From assembly GCA_020633495.1 (NCBI GenBank), contig JACKDR010000010.1, forward strand, positions 124,001 through 188,000: 64,000 nucleotides of DNA, given 5' to 3'. Positions within the stretch are counted from its first letter, which is position 1, and each line of letters begins with the position of its first letter. Below are positions 6,500 to 15,300 of the stretch, piece by piece. Origin of the DNA: Kofleriaceae bacterium (lineage in GTDB: Bacteria; Myxococcota_A; Polyangia; Haliangiales; Haliangiaceae). The notes beneath the pieces were generated by a model. It was not told the DNA's origin. It saw only the letters and a program-made list of their open reading frames with translations, and searched no databases. The translations under genes were made by a program, and so were the position numbers.

Positions 6500-6521
6500 G
6501 GCCGCGCCGCTCAGCGCGGCC
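6500..6521. terminator. Hairpin between convergent genes
   Basis: GGCCGCGC at 6500-6507 and its perfect complement at 6514-6521 are separated by six bases. The hairpin starts nine bases after the E1-like stop codon and covers the stop of the converging 6511-7191 gene. It has no U-tract, so it may act as a bidirectional RNA 3'-end structure. Confidence 0.4.
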
Positions 6522-7191
6522 GCGGCGCCGGCCGGCCCTTGACGCTGATCGTCTTACCGTCGACTCGAATCTCGAGATCGGGCCGCAGCTTGACCAGCTC
6601 GCGCCCGATCTCGGCGCCACCCGGCACCCGGATGAACGACGCCTGCTCGAGCGTACAAAGCGCGGCGAGCTCGGCGGCGCTCGGCGACGCGGAATCGATG
6701 TACGTCAGGTAGCGGAGATCCGGGAGCTGTCGCAACGCGGCCAGGGGCACATGGCTAGCATCGATCCATAGACCGCGCAGGCCAGGGAAAGCCACGACGG
6801 CGTCCTCGGGTTGCAGGCTCGCACGCACCAAACCGAGGGAGCTGAGGCCGCGGTGGACCATGTCGCCAGAGCCGACCACAGTTGCGTCCACGATCTGCAG
6901 AGAGTTCATTCTCGTGAACCCCTGAAGATCCGCCACGCGCACGGCCCCGTGGTCACAGCCAACTGACGTATTGTCGAGCGACCATCGGACGCCACAGATC
7001 ACGGTCGAGGGCTCACCGTGGTACTCGAACTCGTCGGGCGGGTGGTCGCCGTGGTCACAGCACACACCACCGATGGCGACAAGCGCGAGTGACACGATGG
7101 CCACCACCGTTGGCTGCAGCGACGCGACGGACGCGACGCGACCGCGGCGGACGCGCCACCCGCGACGCAAGGGACTCCCATTCAGCTGCAT
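6511..7191 (-). CDS. Membrane-anchored or secreted hypothetical protein with leucine-rich character
   Basis: 226 residues. After a basic N terminus, a hydrophobic segment (VVAIVSLALVAIGGVCC) looks like a signal peptide or anchor; Cys follows a possible lipobox. The remainder has leucine-rich-like repeats (LRGLWIDASHVPLAALRQLPDLRYLTYID), suggesting a short solenoid. The ATG at 7191 is preceded by GGGAGAA, a fair ribosome site. I recognise no family. It converges on the E1-like gene and is probably not part of that operon. Confidence 0.6.
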   Translation of the reverse strand: MQLNGSPLRRGWRVRRGRVASVASLQPTVVAIVSLALVAIGGVCCDHGDHPPDEFEYHGEPSTVICGVRWSLDNTSVGCDHGAVRVADLQGFTRMNSLQIVDATVVGSGDMVHRGLSSLGLVRASLQPEDAVVAFPGLRGLWIDASHVPLAALRQLPDLRYLTYIDSASPSAAELAALCTLEQASFIRVPGGAEIGRELVKLRPDLEIRVDGKTISVKGRPAPRPR

Positions 7192-7290
7192 CCCGTTCTT
7201 CTCCCGACCTGCTCGCCAAAGACGCCCGGAACGACGCTCGGCGCGGCCTCTTCATTCCGTCGGCGTCGCGGACCCGAACATGGGCACACC

Positions 7291-7316
7291 GCGCCGCGCC
7301 GCGCCGCGCCGCGCCG
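7291..7316. repeat. GCGCC pentanucleotide tandem run
   Basis: Five consecutive GCGCC units lie between the start of the leucine-rich-like gene and the end of the MarC gene. The run is short and probably neutral, but it is a likely slippage site. Confidence 0.6.
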
Positions 7317-7317
7317 G

Positions 7318-7950
7318 CTACCCGAGGCCGGGGAAGAGGGCCTTGAGCCCGGTGGTCATCATCTCGACCGCGATCGCCGCCAGGATCATGCCCATGAGCC
7401 GGCTCATGACCACGCGCAGGGTCTGCGACAGCAGGTGGCCGATGTAGCCGGCGAAGTACAGCACGACGCCGAGGGCGACGAGCACCGCCGCGAGCACGGC
7501 GGCGAACGCGCCGGCGTCGGCGGCGCCGTGGGCCTGGGCGGCGAAGACCACGAGCGTCGTGATCGTGCCCGGGCCGACGATCATCGGGAACGCGATCGGG
7601 TAGAAGGCGACGCTCGACAGCTGCGCGTGCTGCTCGCGCTCCGCGGTGGTGCCGGTGTGAGCGGTGCTGCCGGTGCCGTCGAGCATGCCCAGCGCGATCA
7701 TCAGCAGCACCAGGCCGCCGGCGACCCGGAAGTCGTCGACGGTGATGCCGAAGAAGCCGAGCAGCCGGTTGCCCGCGACGGCCACCACCACGCACAGCAC
7801 CGTGGTGTAGCCGAGCGCGGCGATCGCGACGCGGCGCTGCGCCCCGGCGTCCATGCCCTCGGTGAGCGCGAGGAAGAGCGGCAGCGTCATGAACGGGTTC
7901 ATGATCGCGAAGAGCGCTCCGGAGAACTTGACCAGGTAGGCGGTGTCCAT
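7318..7950 (-). CDS. MarC-family (UPF0056) integral membrane protein
   Basis: 210 residues with six hydrophobic segments. The motif FAIMNPFMTLPLFLALTEG near the N terminus and FPMIVGPGTITTLVVF in the middle are hallmarks of the MarC family, whose transport role is unknown. The length is normal. It stands alone between convergent and divergent neighbours. The ATG at 7950 is used because the next in-frame residues (TAYLVKFSGALFAIMNP) match the family N terminus; the ribosome site is weak. Confidence 0.9.
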   Translation of the reverse strand: MDTAYLVKFSGALFAIMNPFMTLPLFLALTEGMDAGAQRRVAIAALGYTTVLCVVVAVAGNRLLGFFGITVDDFRVAGGLVLLMIALGMLDGTGSTAHTGTTAEREQHAQLSSVAFYPIAFPMIVGPGTITTLVVFAAQAHGAADAGAFAAVLAAVLVALGVVLYFAGYIGHLLSQTLRVVMSRLMGMILAAIAVEMMTTGLKALFPGLG

Positions 7951-8071
7951 GGCGAGCTCGCGGCCGACGGCGAGGGTCGCAGCGTACCCGCGGCGCGGCG
8001 CGACCGCGAGGATCCGGCCGCATCCGACCGCCCCGGCGGCCGTCCCGGCGACGTACTATCGCGAGGTGACG

Positions 8072-11000
8072 ATGGACGTGCGCGGCTTCGTCCCGTCCCG
8101 GTTCAAGATCGTCCGCAGCATCGGCGGCGGCGCCACCGGCGACGTCTACGAGGCCATCGACCGCGAGCGCGACGCCCGGGTCGCGCTCAAGGCGCTGCGC
8201 AACCTGCAGGCGCACGCGGTCACCCGGTTCAAGCGCGAGTTCCGGGCCCTGCAGGACGTCGACCACCCCAACCTGGTGGCGATGAACGAGCTCATCGAGG
8301 AGCGCGGCGAGCTGTTCCTCACCATGGAGATGGTCGACGGCGTCGACTTCCTGACCTGGGTCGCGGCCGACCCGGCGCGGCTGCGGCCGGCGCTGATCGA
8401 GCTGTGCCGCGGCCTCGGCGCGCTGCACGCGCGCGGCAAGATCCACCGCGACGTCAAGCCGAGCAACGTGCTGGTCACCGCCGAGGGCCGGGTCGTCGTC
8501 CTCGACTTCGGGCTGCTCGCCGACGCCGAGCAGGGCGACACCTGGACCGGCCAGGCGATCGTCGGCACGCCGCAGTACATGGCGCCCGAGCAGGCCGCGG
8601 GCCAGCCCCCGGGCCCCGCCGCCGACTGGTACGCGGTCGGCGTCATGCTGTTCGAGGTGCTGACCGGTCGGCTGCCCTACGAGGGGCCGCTGATGAAGAT
8701 CCTCCTCGACAAGCAGCGAGACGAGCCGCCGGATCCCGAGGGCCTGGCCCCGGGCGCGCCGCCCGACCTGCTGGCGCTGTGTCGATCGCTGCTGCGCTTC
8801 GACCCCGACCAGCGACCGACCGGCGGCGCGATCCTGCGCCGGCTCGGCCGCGCGCCCACCGGCCGGCCGGTGCCCGCGGCGGCGACGTCGCTGTCGATGA
8901 CGCAGAGCGCGCCGTTCGTCGGCCGCGACGCCGAGCTCGCGGTGCTCGCCGACGCGCTGGCCGCGTGCAGCGCGCACGACCGCCCCGAGGCGGTGCTGAT
9001 CGAGGGCTCCTCGGGGGTGGGCAAGACCACGCTGATGCGCGCGTTCAGCCGCGGCCTCGACGACGGCGTCGCGGTGCTGTCCGGGCGCTGCTACGAGCGC
9101 GAGTCGGTGTCGTACAAGGCGTTCGACGGGGTCCTCGAGGACGTCGCGCGCCTGCTGTCCCGCCTCGAGCCCGCCGACGCCGCCGCGATGCTGCCGCTGC
9201 ACGCCGCCCAGCTCGCCCAGGTCTTCCCCGCGCTCAAGCGGGTCAAGGCGTTCGCCGACGCGCCGCCGAGCCGGGGCGCGCCGGTCGACAGCCGCGAGCT
9301 GCGCGATCGCGTGTTCGGCGCGCTGCGCGAGCTGCTGATCCGGCTCGCGCGCGGCCGGCGCATCGTGCTGGCCCTCGACGATCTGCAGTGGGCCGACGAG
9401 GACAGCCTGGCGCTGCTCGCCGAGCTGCTGCGCCCGCCCGAGGCGCCGCCGCTGCTGCTGGCCGCGACGATGCGGCCCCCCGCCGACGGCCACGCCGCCG
9501 CGGCGCAGCGGATCCGGGAGGTCTGTCCGCAGGTCCGGACCATCGCGCTGGGCCCGCTCGACGACGCCGCCGCGCGCGAGCTGGCCCAGCTGCTGGTGGC
9601 GGTGCACGGCCTCACCGGCGCGGTCGACCTCGACCTGCTGTCACGCGAGGCCGCCGGCCACCCGCTGCTGCTCGACGAGCTGGTCCGCCACGCCGCCGAC
9701 GCCGGCGCCGCCCCCGGCGCGGCGCTGCGGCTCGAGGACGCGGTGGCCGCGCGGGTCGACGCGCTCGAGCCCGAGGCCCGCCGCCTCGCCGAGCTGGTCG
9801 CGTTCGCCGGCCACCCGCTGTACCAGGAGACGCTCGCCCGCGCCGCCGACGTCGCGCCCGAGCGCGTCGGCCGCCTGGTGTCGGCGCTGCGCCTCGCCAA
9901 CCTGGTGCGCACCGGCGGCGCCCGCGCCGCGCTCACCGTCGAGCCCTACCACGACCGCGTGCGCGCCGCGATCGCCGCCCGCCTCGCCAGCGACACCCAC
10001 GCCGAGCTGCACCGCGTCCTCGCGGTCGCGATCGAGGGCTCGCCGCAGCCCGGCCAGGAGGCGATCCTCGCGTTCCACTGGCAGGGCGCCGGCCGCGCCG
10101 ACGTCGCCGCGGTCCACGCCGCGCGCGCCGGCACCCGGGCCCGCGACGCCCTCGCCTTCGACCAGGCGGCGCGCGCGCTGCGCTGGGCCCTCGACCTGGG
10201 CCACCCCGATCGCGCCGACCTGCTGGCGCGCCTCGGCGACACCCTGGGCAACGCCGGGCGCGGCGCCGAGGCCGCCGACGCCTACGTCGCCGCCGCCGAG
10301 GCGGTCGACGCCGACGCCGAGGCGCTGGAGCTGCGCCGGCTCGCCGCCGAGCAGCTGCTGATCAGCGGCCACATCGATCGCGGCCTCGAGCTGTCGGCGG
10401 CGGTGCTCGCCGAGGTCGGCATGAAGCTGCCGGCGACGCCGGGCAGCGCGCTGGCGTCGCTGCTGCTGCGCCGGGCCCGGCTGCGCCTGCGCGGCATGCG
10501 CTTCCACGAGCGCCACGAGAGCGCGGTCGCGGCCACCGAGCTGACGCGCATCGACCTGTGCTGGTCGGTGTCGACCGGCCTGGCCATGGTCGACACGATC
10601 CGCGGCGCCGACTTCCAGACCCGGCACATGCTGCTGGCGCTCGCCGCCGGCGAGCCGACCCGGGTCGCCAAGGCGCTCGCCGTCGAGGGCGGCTTCCTGT
10701 CGACCGCGGGCCCCGCCGGGCAGCGGCGCGCCCGCCGCGTCTTCGACGTCGCCCACGCCCTGCTGGCGCGGACGCCGTCGCAGCACGCCCACGCGCTGCT
10801 GCTCGGCGCCGAGTGCATCGCGGCGTACCAGGGCGGCCAGTGGCGGCGCGCCCTCGAGCTGGCGCGCGAGTCCGAGCACGCGATCCGCCACCAGCGCGGC
10901 AGCACCGGCGCGGCGTGGCAGCTCGACACCGTGCACTTCTTCTGGCTGTACGCGCTGTACTACCTCGGCCAGCTCGACGAGCTGGCGCGGCTGACCCCCG

Positions 11001-11701
11001 AGATGCTGCGCGCGGCGCGCGAGCGCGGCGATCTGTACGCCGCGACCAACGTCCAGGTCGGCGTGTGCAACAGCGCCTGGCTGGTGCGCGACGACGTCGC
11101 CGAGGCCCGGCGCCACCTCGACGACGCGGTGCGCAGCTGGACCGTGCGCGACTTCCACGTCCAGCACTATCACCAGCTCCTCGGCGCCGGGCAGCTCGCG
11201 CTGTACACCGGCGACGCCACCGCCGGCCACGCCGCGCTGGTGGCGCGGTGGCCCGAGATGAAGCGCTCGCAGCTGCTGCGGGTCGAGCTGGTCCGCCGCG
11301 AGGCCGTGCTGCTGCGGGCGCGCCTGGCGCTGGCCGCGGCGCAGCTCGCCCCCGGCGCACGCGAGCGCGCCGCGTTGCTGCGTGCGGCCGATCGCGACGC
11401 CGCCGACATCGGCCGCGCCCGCGAGCCCTACGCGCGAGGCCTGGCCGGCCTGGTCCGGGGCGGCGTCGCCGCGACCCGCGGTGACCTCGACCGCGCCGTC
11501 GCCGAGCTCCGCGCCGCGGCCGAGCAGCTCGACGCCGCCGAGATGACGATCATCAGCGCGGTCGCGCGCGGCCGCCTCGGCGCGCTGATCGGCGGCGACG
11601 AGGGCACGGCGCTGCAGGCCGCGATGGCGGCCGCGTTCGCCGATCAGCACGTCGTCGATCCGGTGCGGTTCGCCGCGATGCTGGCGCCCGGCTTCGCGTG
11701 A
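8072..11701 (+). CDS. Ser/Thr protein kinase fused to AAA ATPase and TPR-like region
   Basis: 1209 residues. The kinase domain spans about residues 8-265: GGGATGDVYEA glycine loop, ALKAL lysine, HRDVKPSN catalytic loop (~125), DFGLL, and GTPQYMAPEQ. It is followed by a PknK/MalT-like ATPase module with Walker A GSSGVGKTT (~311) and Walker B IVLALDDLQWAD (~431), then about 650 residues of Ala/Leu-rich helices typical of TPR solenoids. Such kinase-AAA-TPR proteins are frequent in myxobacteria and act as large signalling switches. The ATG at 8072 is preceded by GAGG; a GTG two codons upstream is also possible. No transmembrane segment is seen, so it should be cytoplasmic. It is monocistronic. 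Confidence 0.9.
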   Translation: MDVRGFVPSRFKIVRSIGGGATGDVYEAIDRERDARVALKALRNLQAHAVTRFKREFRALQDVDHPNLVAMNELIEERGELFLTMEMVDGVDFLTWVAADPARLRPALIELCRGLGALHARGKIHRDVKPSNVLVTAEGRVVVLDFGLLADAEQGDTWTGQAIVGTPQYMAPEQAAGQPPGPAADWYAVGVMLFEVLTGRLPYEGPLMKILLDKQRDEPPDPEGLAPGAPPDLLALCRSLLRFDPDQRPTGGAILRRLGRAPTGRPVPAAATSLSMTQSAPFVGRDAELAVLADALAACSAHDRPEAVLIEGSSGVGKTTLMRAFSRGLDDGVAVLSGRCYERESVSYKAFDGVLEDVARLLSRLEPADAAAMLPLHAAQLAQVFPALKRVKAFADAPPSRGAPVDSRELRDRVFGALRELLIRLARGRRIVLALDDLQWADEDSLALLAELLRPPEAPPLLLAATMRPPADGHAAAAQRIREVCPQVRTIALGPLDDAAARELAQLLVAVHGLTGAVDLDLLSREAAGHPLLLDELVRHAADAGAAPGAALRLEDAVAARVDALEPEARRLAELVAFAGHPLYQETLARAADVAPERVGRLVSALRLANLVRTGGARAALTVEPYHDRVRAAIAARLASDTHAELHRVLAVAIEGSPQPGQEAILAFHWQGAGRADVAAVHAARAGTRARDALAFDQAARALRWALDLGHPDRADLLARLGDTLGNAGRGAEAADAYVAAAEAVDADAEALELRRLAAEQLLISGHIDRGLELSAAVLAEVGMKLPATPGSALASLLLRRARLRLRGMRFHERHESAVAATELTRIDLCWSVSTGLAMVDTIRGADFQTRHMLLALAAGEPTRVAKALAVEGGFLSTAGPAGQRRARRVFDVAHALLARTPSQHAHALLLGAECIAAYQGGQWRRALELARESEHAIRHQRGSTGAAWQLDTVHFFWLYALYYLGQLDELARLTPEMLRAARERGDLYAATNVQVGVCNSAWLVRDDVAEARRHLDDAVRSWTVRDFHVQHYHQLLGAGQLALYTGDATAGHAALVARWPEMKRSQLLRVELVRREAVLLRARLALAAAQLAPGARERAALLRAADRDAADIGRAREPYARGLAGLVRGGVAATRGDLDRAVAELRAAAEQLDAAEMTIISAVARGRLGALIGGDEGTALQAAMAAAFADQHVVDPVRFAAMLAPGFA

Positions 11702-11743
11702 CCGCGGCGGCGAAGGCCGACGCGGCGGTGCGACGCGACCCGC

Positions 11744-11930
11744 CCCCTCGGCTCCGGGGTCGGTGCGGCGCACCTCCCCCTGCGCTCGGGGTGAGCGGGT
11801 CACGACGCTCGGGGGGCGCGGGTCACGACACTCGGGGTGAGGGGCAACGAAGGCTCGCTCACCCCGAGCGGAGCCCGAGCGGCGTAGCCGCGAGGGCGCA
11901 GTCGAGGGGACGTGGATCGGCGCGCCACCG
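11744..11930. repeat. Palindromic dispersed intergenic repeat, copy 1
   Basis: Two arms can be seen: one from ~11744 (CCCCCTCGGCTCCGGGGTC) to GCTCGGGGTGAG near 11795, and a second from CTCACCCCGAGCGGAGC near 11859 to CGTGGATCGG near 11920. The arms are largely each other's reverse complements, so a long imperfect hairpin can form. A closely related element with the arms in the reverse order lies at 19988-20136. Between the arms, GGGTCACGAC followed by GCTCGGGG or ACTCGGGG occurs twice. This resembles REP/MITE-like intergenic elements; no transposase is nearby. Confidence 0.7.
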
Positions 11931-11952
11931 GGGCCGCGCCTCCTGCGAGCGA

Positions 11953-12684
11953 TCAGTGCTCGACGCCCGGCGGCGGCTCCAGCGGCAGGCCCAGGGTGTC
12001 GCGAAACAGCTTCTCCCAGCGCGGGAAGGCCTGCTTGTAGCCGCTCAGCTTCTGCTTCATCAGCTTGTCGCGCCGGCGGACGCCCGCCTTCGAGTCGTCG
12101 TTCCAGTCGGGGCCCGGCTCGAAGTCGGGCCACACCAGGATGTCGCCGCACGAGAAGCAGACGTTGACGCTGCCGACCGGCGTGTCGCCGGCGTAGAAGA
12201 CGATGGCGTGGCGCGGGAACGCGCACTTCGAGACCTCGAGCTCGCCGCGGGTCAGCGCGACCAGCGCGACCGCCTCGTCGGCGACGCGGTGATCGACGAT
12301 GTCCTCGTGGCTGACCACGTTCGGGCTCCACCCGTGCTCGGCGTCGTAGACGCGCAGCGGGATGCCGGGGCCGTAGTCGACGTGGTTGAAGGTGAAGACG
12401 GCGGCGCGGTTCCACGCCGTGAACGGCCAGGTCTCGATCGCCGGCGCGGCGTCCGGCGGCGGCCCGGCGGCGGCGTCGACGGGCGCCACCGCGACCACCG
12501 GCGCCGCACCGGCGTCGATCACCGCGGCGACCGTCGCGGGCGCCGCGGCGTCGCGCCCTGGCGTCACGGCGGCTGGCGCCGCGACGGGCTCGCGCGCCGG
12601 CGTGTCGGCCTGCCCGCACGCGGTCACCAGCGCCACCGCGACCAGCGCGGCGCCCACGCCGCCAACCTCGCTCGACCTCGACAT
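11953..12684 (-). CDS. Lipoprotein of unknown function
   Basis: 243 residues. A signal peptide (GAALVAVALVTACGQ) ends in a lipobox cysteine, followed by an Ala/Pro/Asp-rich linker to about residue 90 and a globular region with ITKS-like features but no family I recognise (FPRHAIVFYAGDTPVGSVNVCFSCGDILVWPDFE). A CxxC in that region (CFSC) could bind metal or form a disulfide. The ATG at 12684 is chosen over 12696 because GAGGCGAGCC directly precedes it. It lies alone downstream of the C39-like protease gene with a 56-base gap. Confidence 0.7.
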   Translation of the reverse strand: MSRSSEVGGVGAALVAVALVTACGQADTPAREPVAAPAAVTPGRDAAAPATVAAVIDAGAAPVVAVAPVDAAAGPPPDAAPAIETWPFTAWNRAAVFTFNHVDYGPGIPLRVYDAEHGWSPNVVSHEDIVDHRVADEAVALVALTRGELEVSKCAFPRHAIVFYAGDTPVGSVNVCFSCGDILVWPDFEPGPDWNDDSKAGVRRRDKLMKQKLSGYKQAFPRWEKLFRDTLGLPLEPPPGVEH

Positions 12685-12740
12685 GGCTCGCCTCATGGTT
12701 CGAGCATAGCCGCGCGGCGACCGCGGCGCCGCCGTCGCGG

Positions 12741-13316
12741 CTACTCGAGACGCCGGGCCCGGCGCGCGTACGCCGACCGGACCCGCCCGGGCCGCCACAC
12801 CACCAGCCCGTAGCGATGGACCCGGGCCCGGTCCACGCCCCAGTCGTGCCAGCGCTCGTCGAGGTCGTCGTCGGACAGCCAGCCGCGCGCCGCGTGCAGC
12901 GACGGATCCTCGAGGTAGACGCCGCCGCGGTCGTGGCCGATCGCGACCACCCAGTGGCCGTGACGCCAGCGCGCGCGGTACGATCGCGGCCGCGGCCAGC
13001 CCCACGCCTGCAGCATCATCACCACCGGCCGCCGCCGGTCGAGGGCGGCGCGCAGCGCCGCGGTGGTCATGCCGACGTGCTCCTCGACGCGCAGCCCCCA
13101 GCGCCGCGCCACCGCCACCAGGTGCGGCGGATCGCTGCCGTCGACGCCGATGCCCATCGCGGCCTCGACGTCGTCCTCGTCCTCGGGCCCGACGCCGTGG
13201 TACGCGGCCACCGCCAGCATCGCCGCCGGCCCGCAGGTGTAGTCGCGACGCTGCACCACGTTGGGCAGCTCGACCTTGATCGCGCCCGCGGGGATGGTCC
13301 GGAATCGCTCGGGCAT
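12741..13316 (-). CDS. Cysteine protease-like protein of the C39 superfamily
   Basis: 191 residues. RRDYTCGPAAMLAVAAYHG matches the Cys-box of C39/papain-like peptidases (Q or R upstream, then C-G-x-A). GHWVVAIGHDRGGVYLEDPS supplies the His and Asp of the catalytic triad. This stand-alone form lacks the ABC transporter of bacteriocin exporters. It is common as a 'peptidase C39 family' protein of unknown substrate. No signal peptide is seen, so it is probably cytoplasmic. The start is supported by GAGGCGAGCC upstream. Confidence 0.8.
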   Translation of the reverse strand: MPERFRTIPAGAIKVELPNVVQRRDYTCGPAAMLAVAAYHGVGPEDEDDVEAAMGIGVDGSDPPHLVAVARRWGLRVEEHVGMTTAALRAALDRRRPVVMMLQAWGWPRPRSYRARWRHGHWVVAIGHDRGGVYLEDPSLHAARGWLSDDDLDERWHDWGVDRARVHRYGLVVWRPGRVRSAYARRARRLE

Positions 13317-13339
13317 CGGCTCGCCTCGCGCTCGCGCCG

Positions 13340-14044
13340 TCACTCGCAGACGTAGTCGGGGTCGAGCGTCGTGCACTCGGCGGTCGTGTTGCAGCCGGTC
13401 CACACGCAGGCGCCGTCGTCGCACGCGTAGTTGTCGGCGTCGTACGGCGCCGACGCGGTGGCGCAGTCGCTCGGCGTCGTGCAGGTCGGCCAGCAGCTCG
13501 GCGTGGTCGCGCCGCCGCGGGTCGTGCACGACCACGCGTTGCTCTGGTAGGTCGCGACGCACTCGTCGGTCGAGGTGCAGCCGGTCCACCGGCACTTGCC
13601 GCCGTCGCAGGCGTAGTTGTCGGCGCCGAAGATCGGCACCTGCGGGTTGGCGCAGTCGTCGGCGGTGCTGCACGTCGGCCAGCAGGTCGCCAGCGTCTGC
13701 CCGAACGCGGCGGCGCAGGTGTACGCGCTCGAGCCGTAGGTGGTCACGCACTCCTGGGTCGACAGGCAGCCGCGCCAGACGCAGCGGCCGCCGTCGCAGG
13801 CGTAGTTGTCGGCGTCGATGATGCCGCCCGCCGGCCCGCTCGCGCAGTCGGCGGCGGTCGCGCACGTCAGCTGGCAGGTCGGCAGCGGCACCGCCGCGTC
13901 CGGTCCCCCGCCGCCGCCGCCGTCGTCGCCAGGGCCACCGCCGTCGTCGACCACCGCGTCGTCACCGCCGCCGCCGCCGCCGCCACAGCCGATCGCGAGC
14001 GCGAGCACCAGGGCGCCGGCCCATCGCCATCTCGAGGTCTGCAC
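13340..14044 (-). CDS. Cys-rich lipoprotein with three tandem repeats
   Basis: 234 residues from a GTG. A signal peptide ends at a lipobox (LALAIGC), then a Gly/Asp linker of about 30 residues. Three repeats of about 55 residues follow, each with the frame C-x3-C, DCA, then DADNYACDGG-x-C-x-W-x-GC, then EC. DNYACD occurs in all three. Regular Cys spacing suggests a disulfide-stabilised surface domain, a style common in myxobacterial lipoproteins. I cannot assign a ligand. It is close to the C39-like gene (23-base gap), so the two may be cotranscribed. Confidence 0.8.
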   Translation of the reverse strand: MQTSRWRWAGALVLALAIGCGGGGGGGDDAVVDDGGGPGDDGGGGGGPDAAVPLPTCQLTCATAADCASGPAGGIIDADNYACDGGRCVWRGCLSTQECVTTYGSSAYTCAAAFGQTLATCWPTCSTADDCANPQVPIFGADNYACDGGKCRWTGCTSTDECVATYQSNAWSCTTRGGATTPSCWPTCTTPSDCATASAPYDADNYACDDGACVWTGCNTTAECTTLDPDYVCE

Positions 14045-14089
14045 GGCGACAGCATACGCGAAGCCACCGCCGCGCCGCCGACGTTCGCG

Positions 14090-14638
14090 CTACGGCTGCG
14101 CCGCCGTCGGCGTCCGCCACACCTCGCTCACCCACCAGCCGCCGGTCTGGCTGCCGTGCGCGGTGACCACGAGGACGACGTGGGCGTTGCGCCAGGTGTG
14201 GTGGGTCTCGACGAACGTGCCGTCGGCGCCGTCGACCCGCTCGATGGTCGCCGCCGCGCCGTAGCGAGCGCGGTAGCCGGCGACCACCGCGTCGGTGGCG
14301 GCCTCGTCGTCGAGCTTCGGCCCCTGGAACAGGATCTCGGAGACGCGACGGTCGCCGTCGTCGAGGTAGATCGTGCCGCGCCAGCCATCGCGCTCGAAGG
14401 CCAGCCAGTGCGGTGGCTTGGCGTTGCCGGCGTGCTCCTCGACGGCGACGCCCCGCGCGGTCAGCGCGGCCCGCGCGTCGTCGGCGGCCATGCCGGGACG
14501 CAGCGTCGACCAGCCGGTGACCCGGGCGAAGCTGGGCGCCACCTTGCGCTTCTTGGCGCCCTTGGCGACGGCGACGCCGGCGCCGACCACGACGACCACC
14601 ATCACGACGCCGAGGCGCGCCAGCTTCGAGATCGACAC
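14090..14638 (-). CDS. Secreted or membrane-anchored hypothetical protein
   Basis: 182 residues from a GTG. The N-terminal hydrophobic segment VVMVVVVVGAGVAVAKG is a signal peptide or anchor. The rest is a small domain beginning WSTLRPGMAADDARAALTARG, a pattern seen in SmpA/OmlA-like or 'TolB-linked' small periplasmic domains, with YLDDGDRRVSEILFQGP. This is a weak similarity, and no function is assigned. It is flanked on the same strand by other secreted proteins. Confidence 0.65.
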   Translation of the reverse strand: MSISKLARLGVVMVVVVVGAGVAVAKGAKKRKVAPSFARVTGWSTLRPGMAADDARAALTARGVAVEEHAGNAKPPHWLAFERDGWRGTIYLDDGDRRVSEILFQGPKLDDEAATDAVVAGYRARYGAAATIERVDGADGTFVETHHTWRNAHVVLVVTAHGSQTGGWWVSEVWRTPTAAQP

Positions 14639-14695
14639 CCCGCGAGCATAGCGCGGCGCGCGGGGTGTGGCCCCCGCGTCGCGCCCCGCCGCCGG

Positions 14696-15136
14696 CTAGC
14701 CCTGCGGGCAGATCGGCAGGCGCAGGCAGTCCGGATCGATCGTGACCGGCGCCGGCCCGGGGTCGACCGGCGTGACCACCGGCCTCGGCTTCGGCTTGGT
14801 CGGGGTCGCGGTCGGGGTCGGCCTGGCCGCCGCCGCCGCCGCCCGCGCCGCGTGCAGGTCATCGACCCGCGTCCGCATGTGCGCGACCCGGTCGTGGAGG
14901 TCGGCGAGGCGCGCCTGGCGATCCGCGGCGTCCGCGCGATCCGCGGCGGCGTCGCGCTCGGCGACCTGCATCGCCGGCGCCGGCAGCGAGCGCGCGGTCA
15001 GCGCCCGCGCGGTCCCGAACGCTCCAGCCGCCACGCCGGCCGCGGCGATCATCGTCGCGAGCCACCTCGTCCAGCGGCGCGTGGGCGCCGAGATCACAAG
15101 GGACGGGGCATCGGTCGGGGCGGTACTGGTGTTCAC
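14696..15136 (-). CDS. Single-pass membrane protein with periplasmic helix
   Basis: 146 residues from a GTG at 15136, chosen because AGGAGG lies seven bases upstream; longer starts have no ribosome site. A basic segment (RRWTRW) precedes one transmembrane helix (LATMIAAAGVAAGAFG). Next come about 50 residues of charged heptad-like helix (DRADAADRQARLADLHDRVA) and a Pro-rich tail ending in DCLRLPICPQG. Probably an inner-membrane protein with a periplasmic coiled coil. No family recognised. Confidence 0.7.
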   Translation of the reverse strand: MNTSTAPTDAPSLVISAPTRRWTRWLATMIAAAGVAAGAFGTARALTARSLPAPAMQVAERDAAADRADAADRQARLADLHDRVAHMRTRVDDLHAARAAAAAARPTPTATPTKPKPRPVVTPVDPGPAPVTIDPDCLRLPICPQG

Positions 15137-15300
15137 GGATCCTCCTGGGTGGTTCGGGGGAGAAGACACGGGCCGGCGTCCCCGGTTGCCGGCCGTCCGC
15201 GCGCCGGCGACGACGGCGGCGGTGGGCGCGCCCTACCACCTGCAACCACCCGCCACGACTGGCAGTTCCGGAGCCCCGCGGTCCGGCCAGACGTGGGACA

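Noticed and set aside
7055..9607. 850-codon minus-strand frame opposite the kinase-ATPase gene
   Set aside because: The plus strand has kinase and Walker motifs in order; this frame has none.
13900..14000. Simple GCC/GGC repeats as a functional repeat element
   Set aside because: They encode the Gly/Asp linker of a lipoprotein and are explained by coding.
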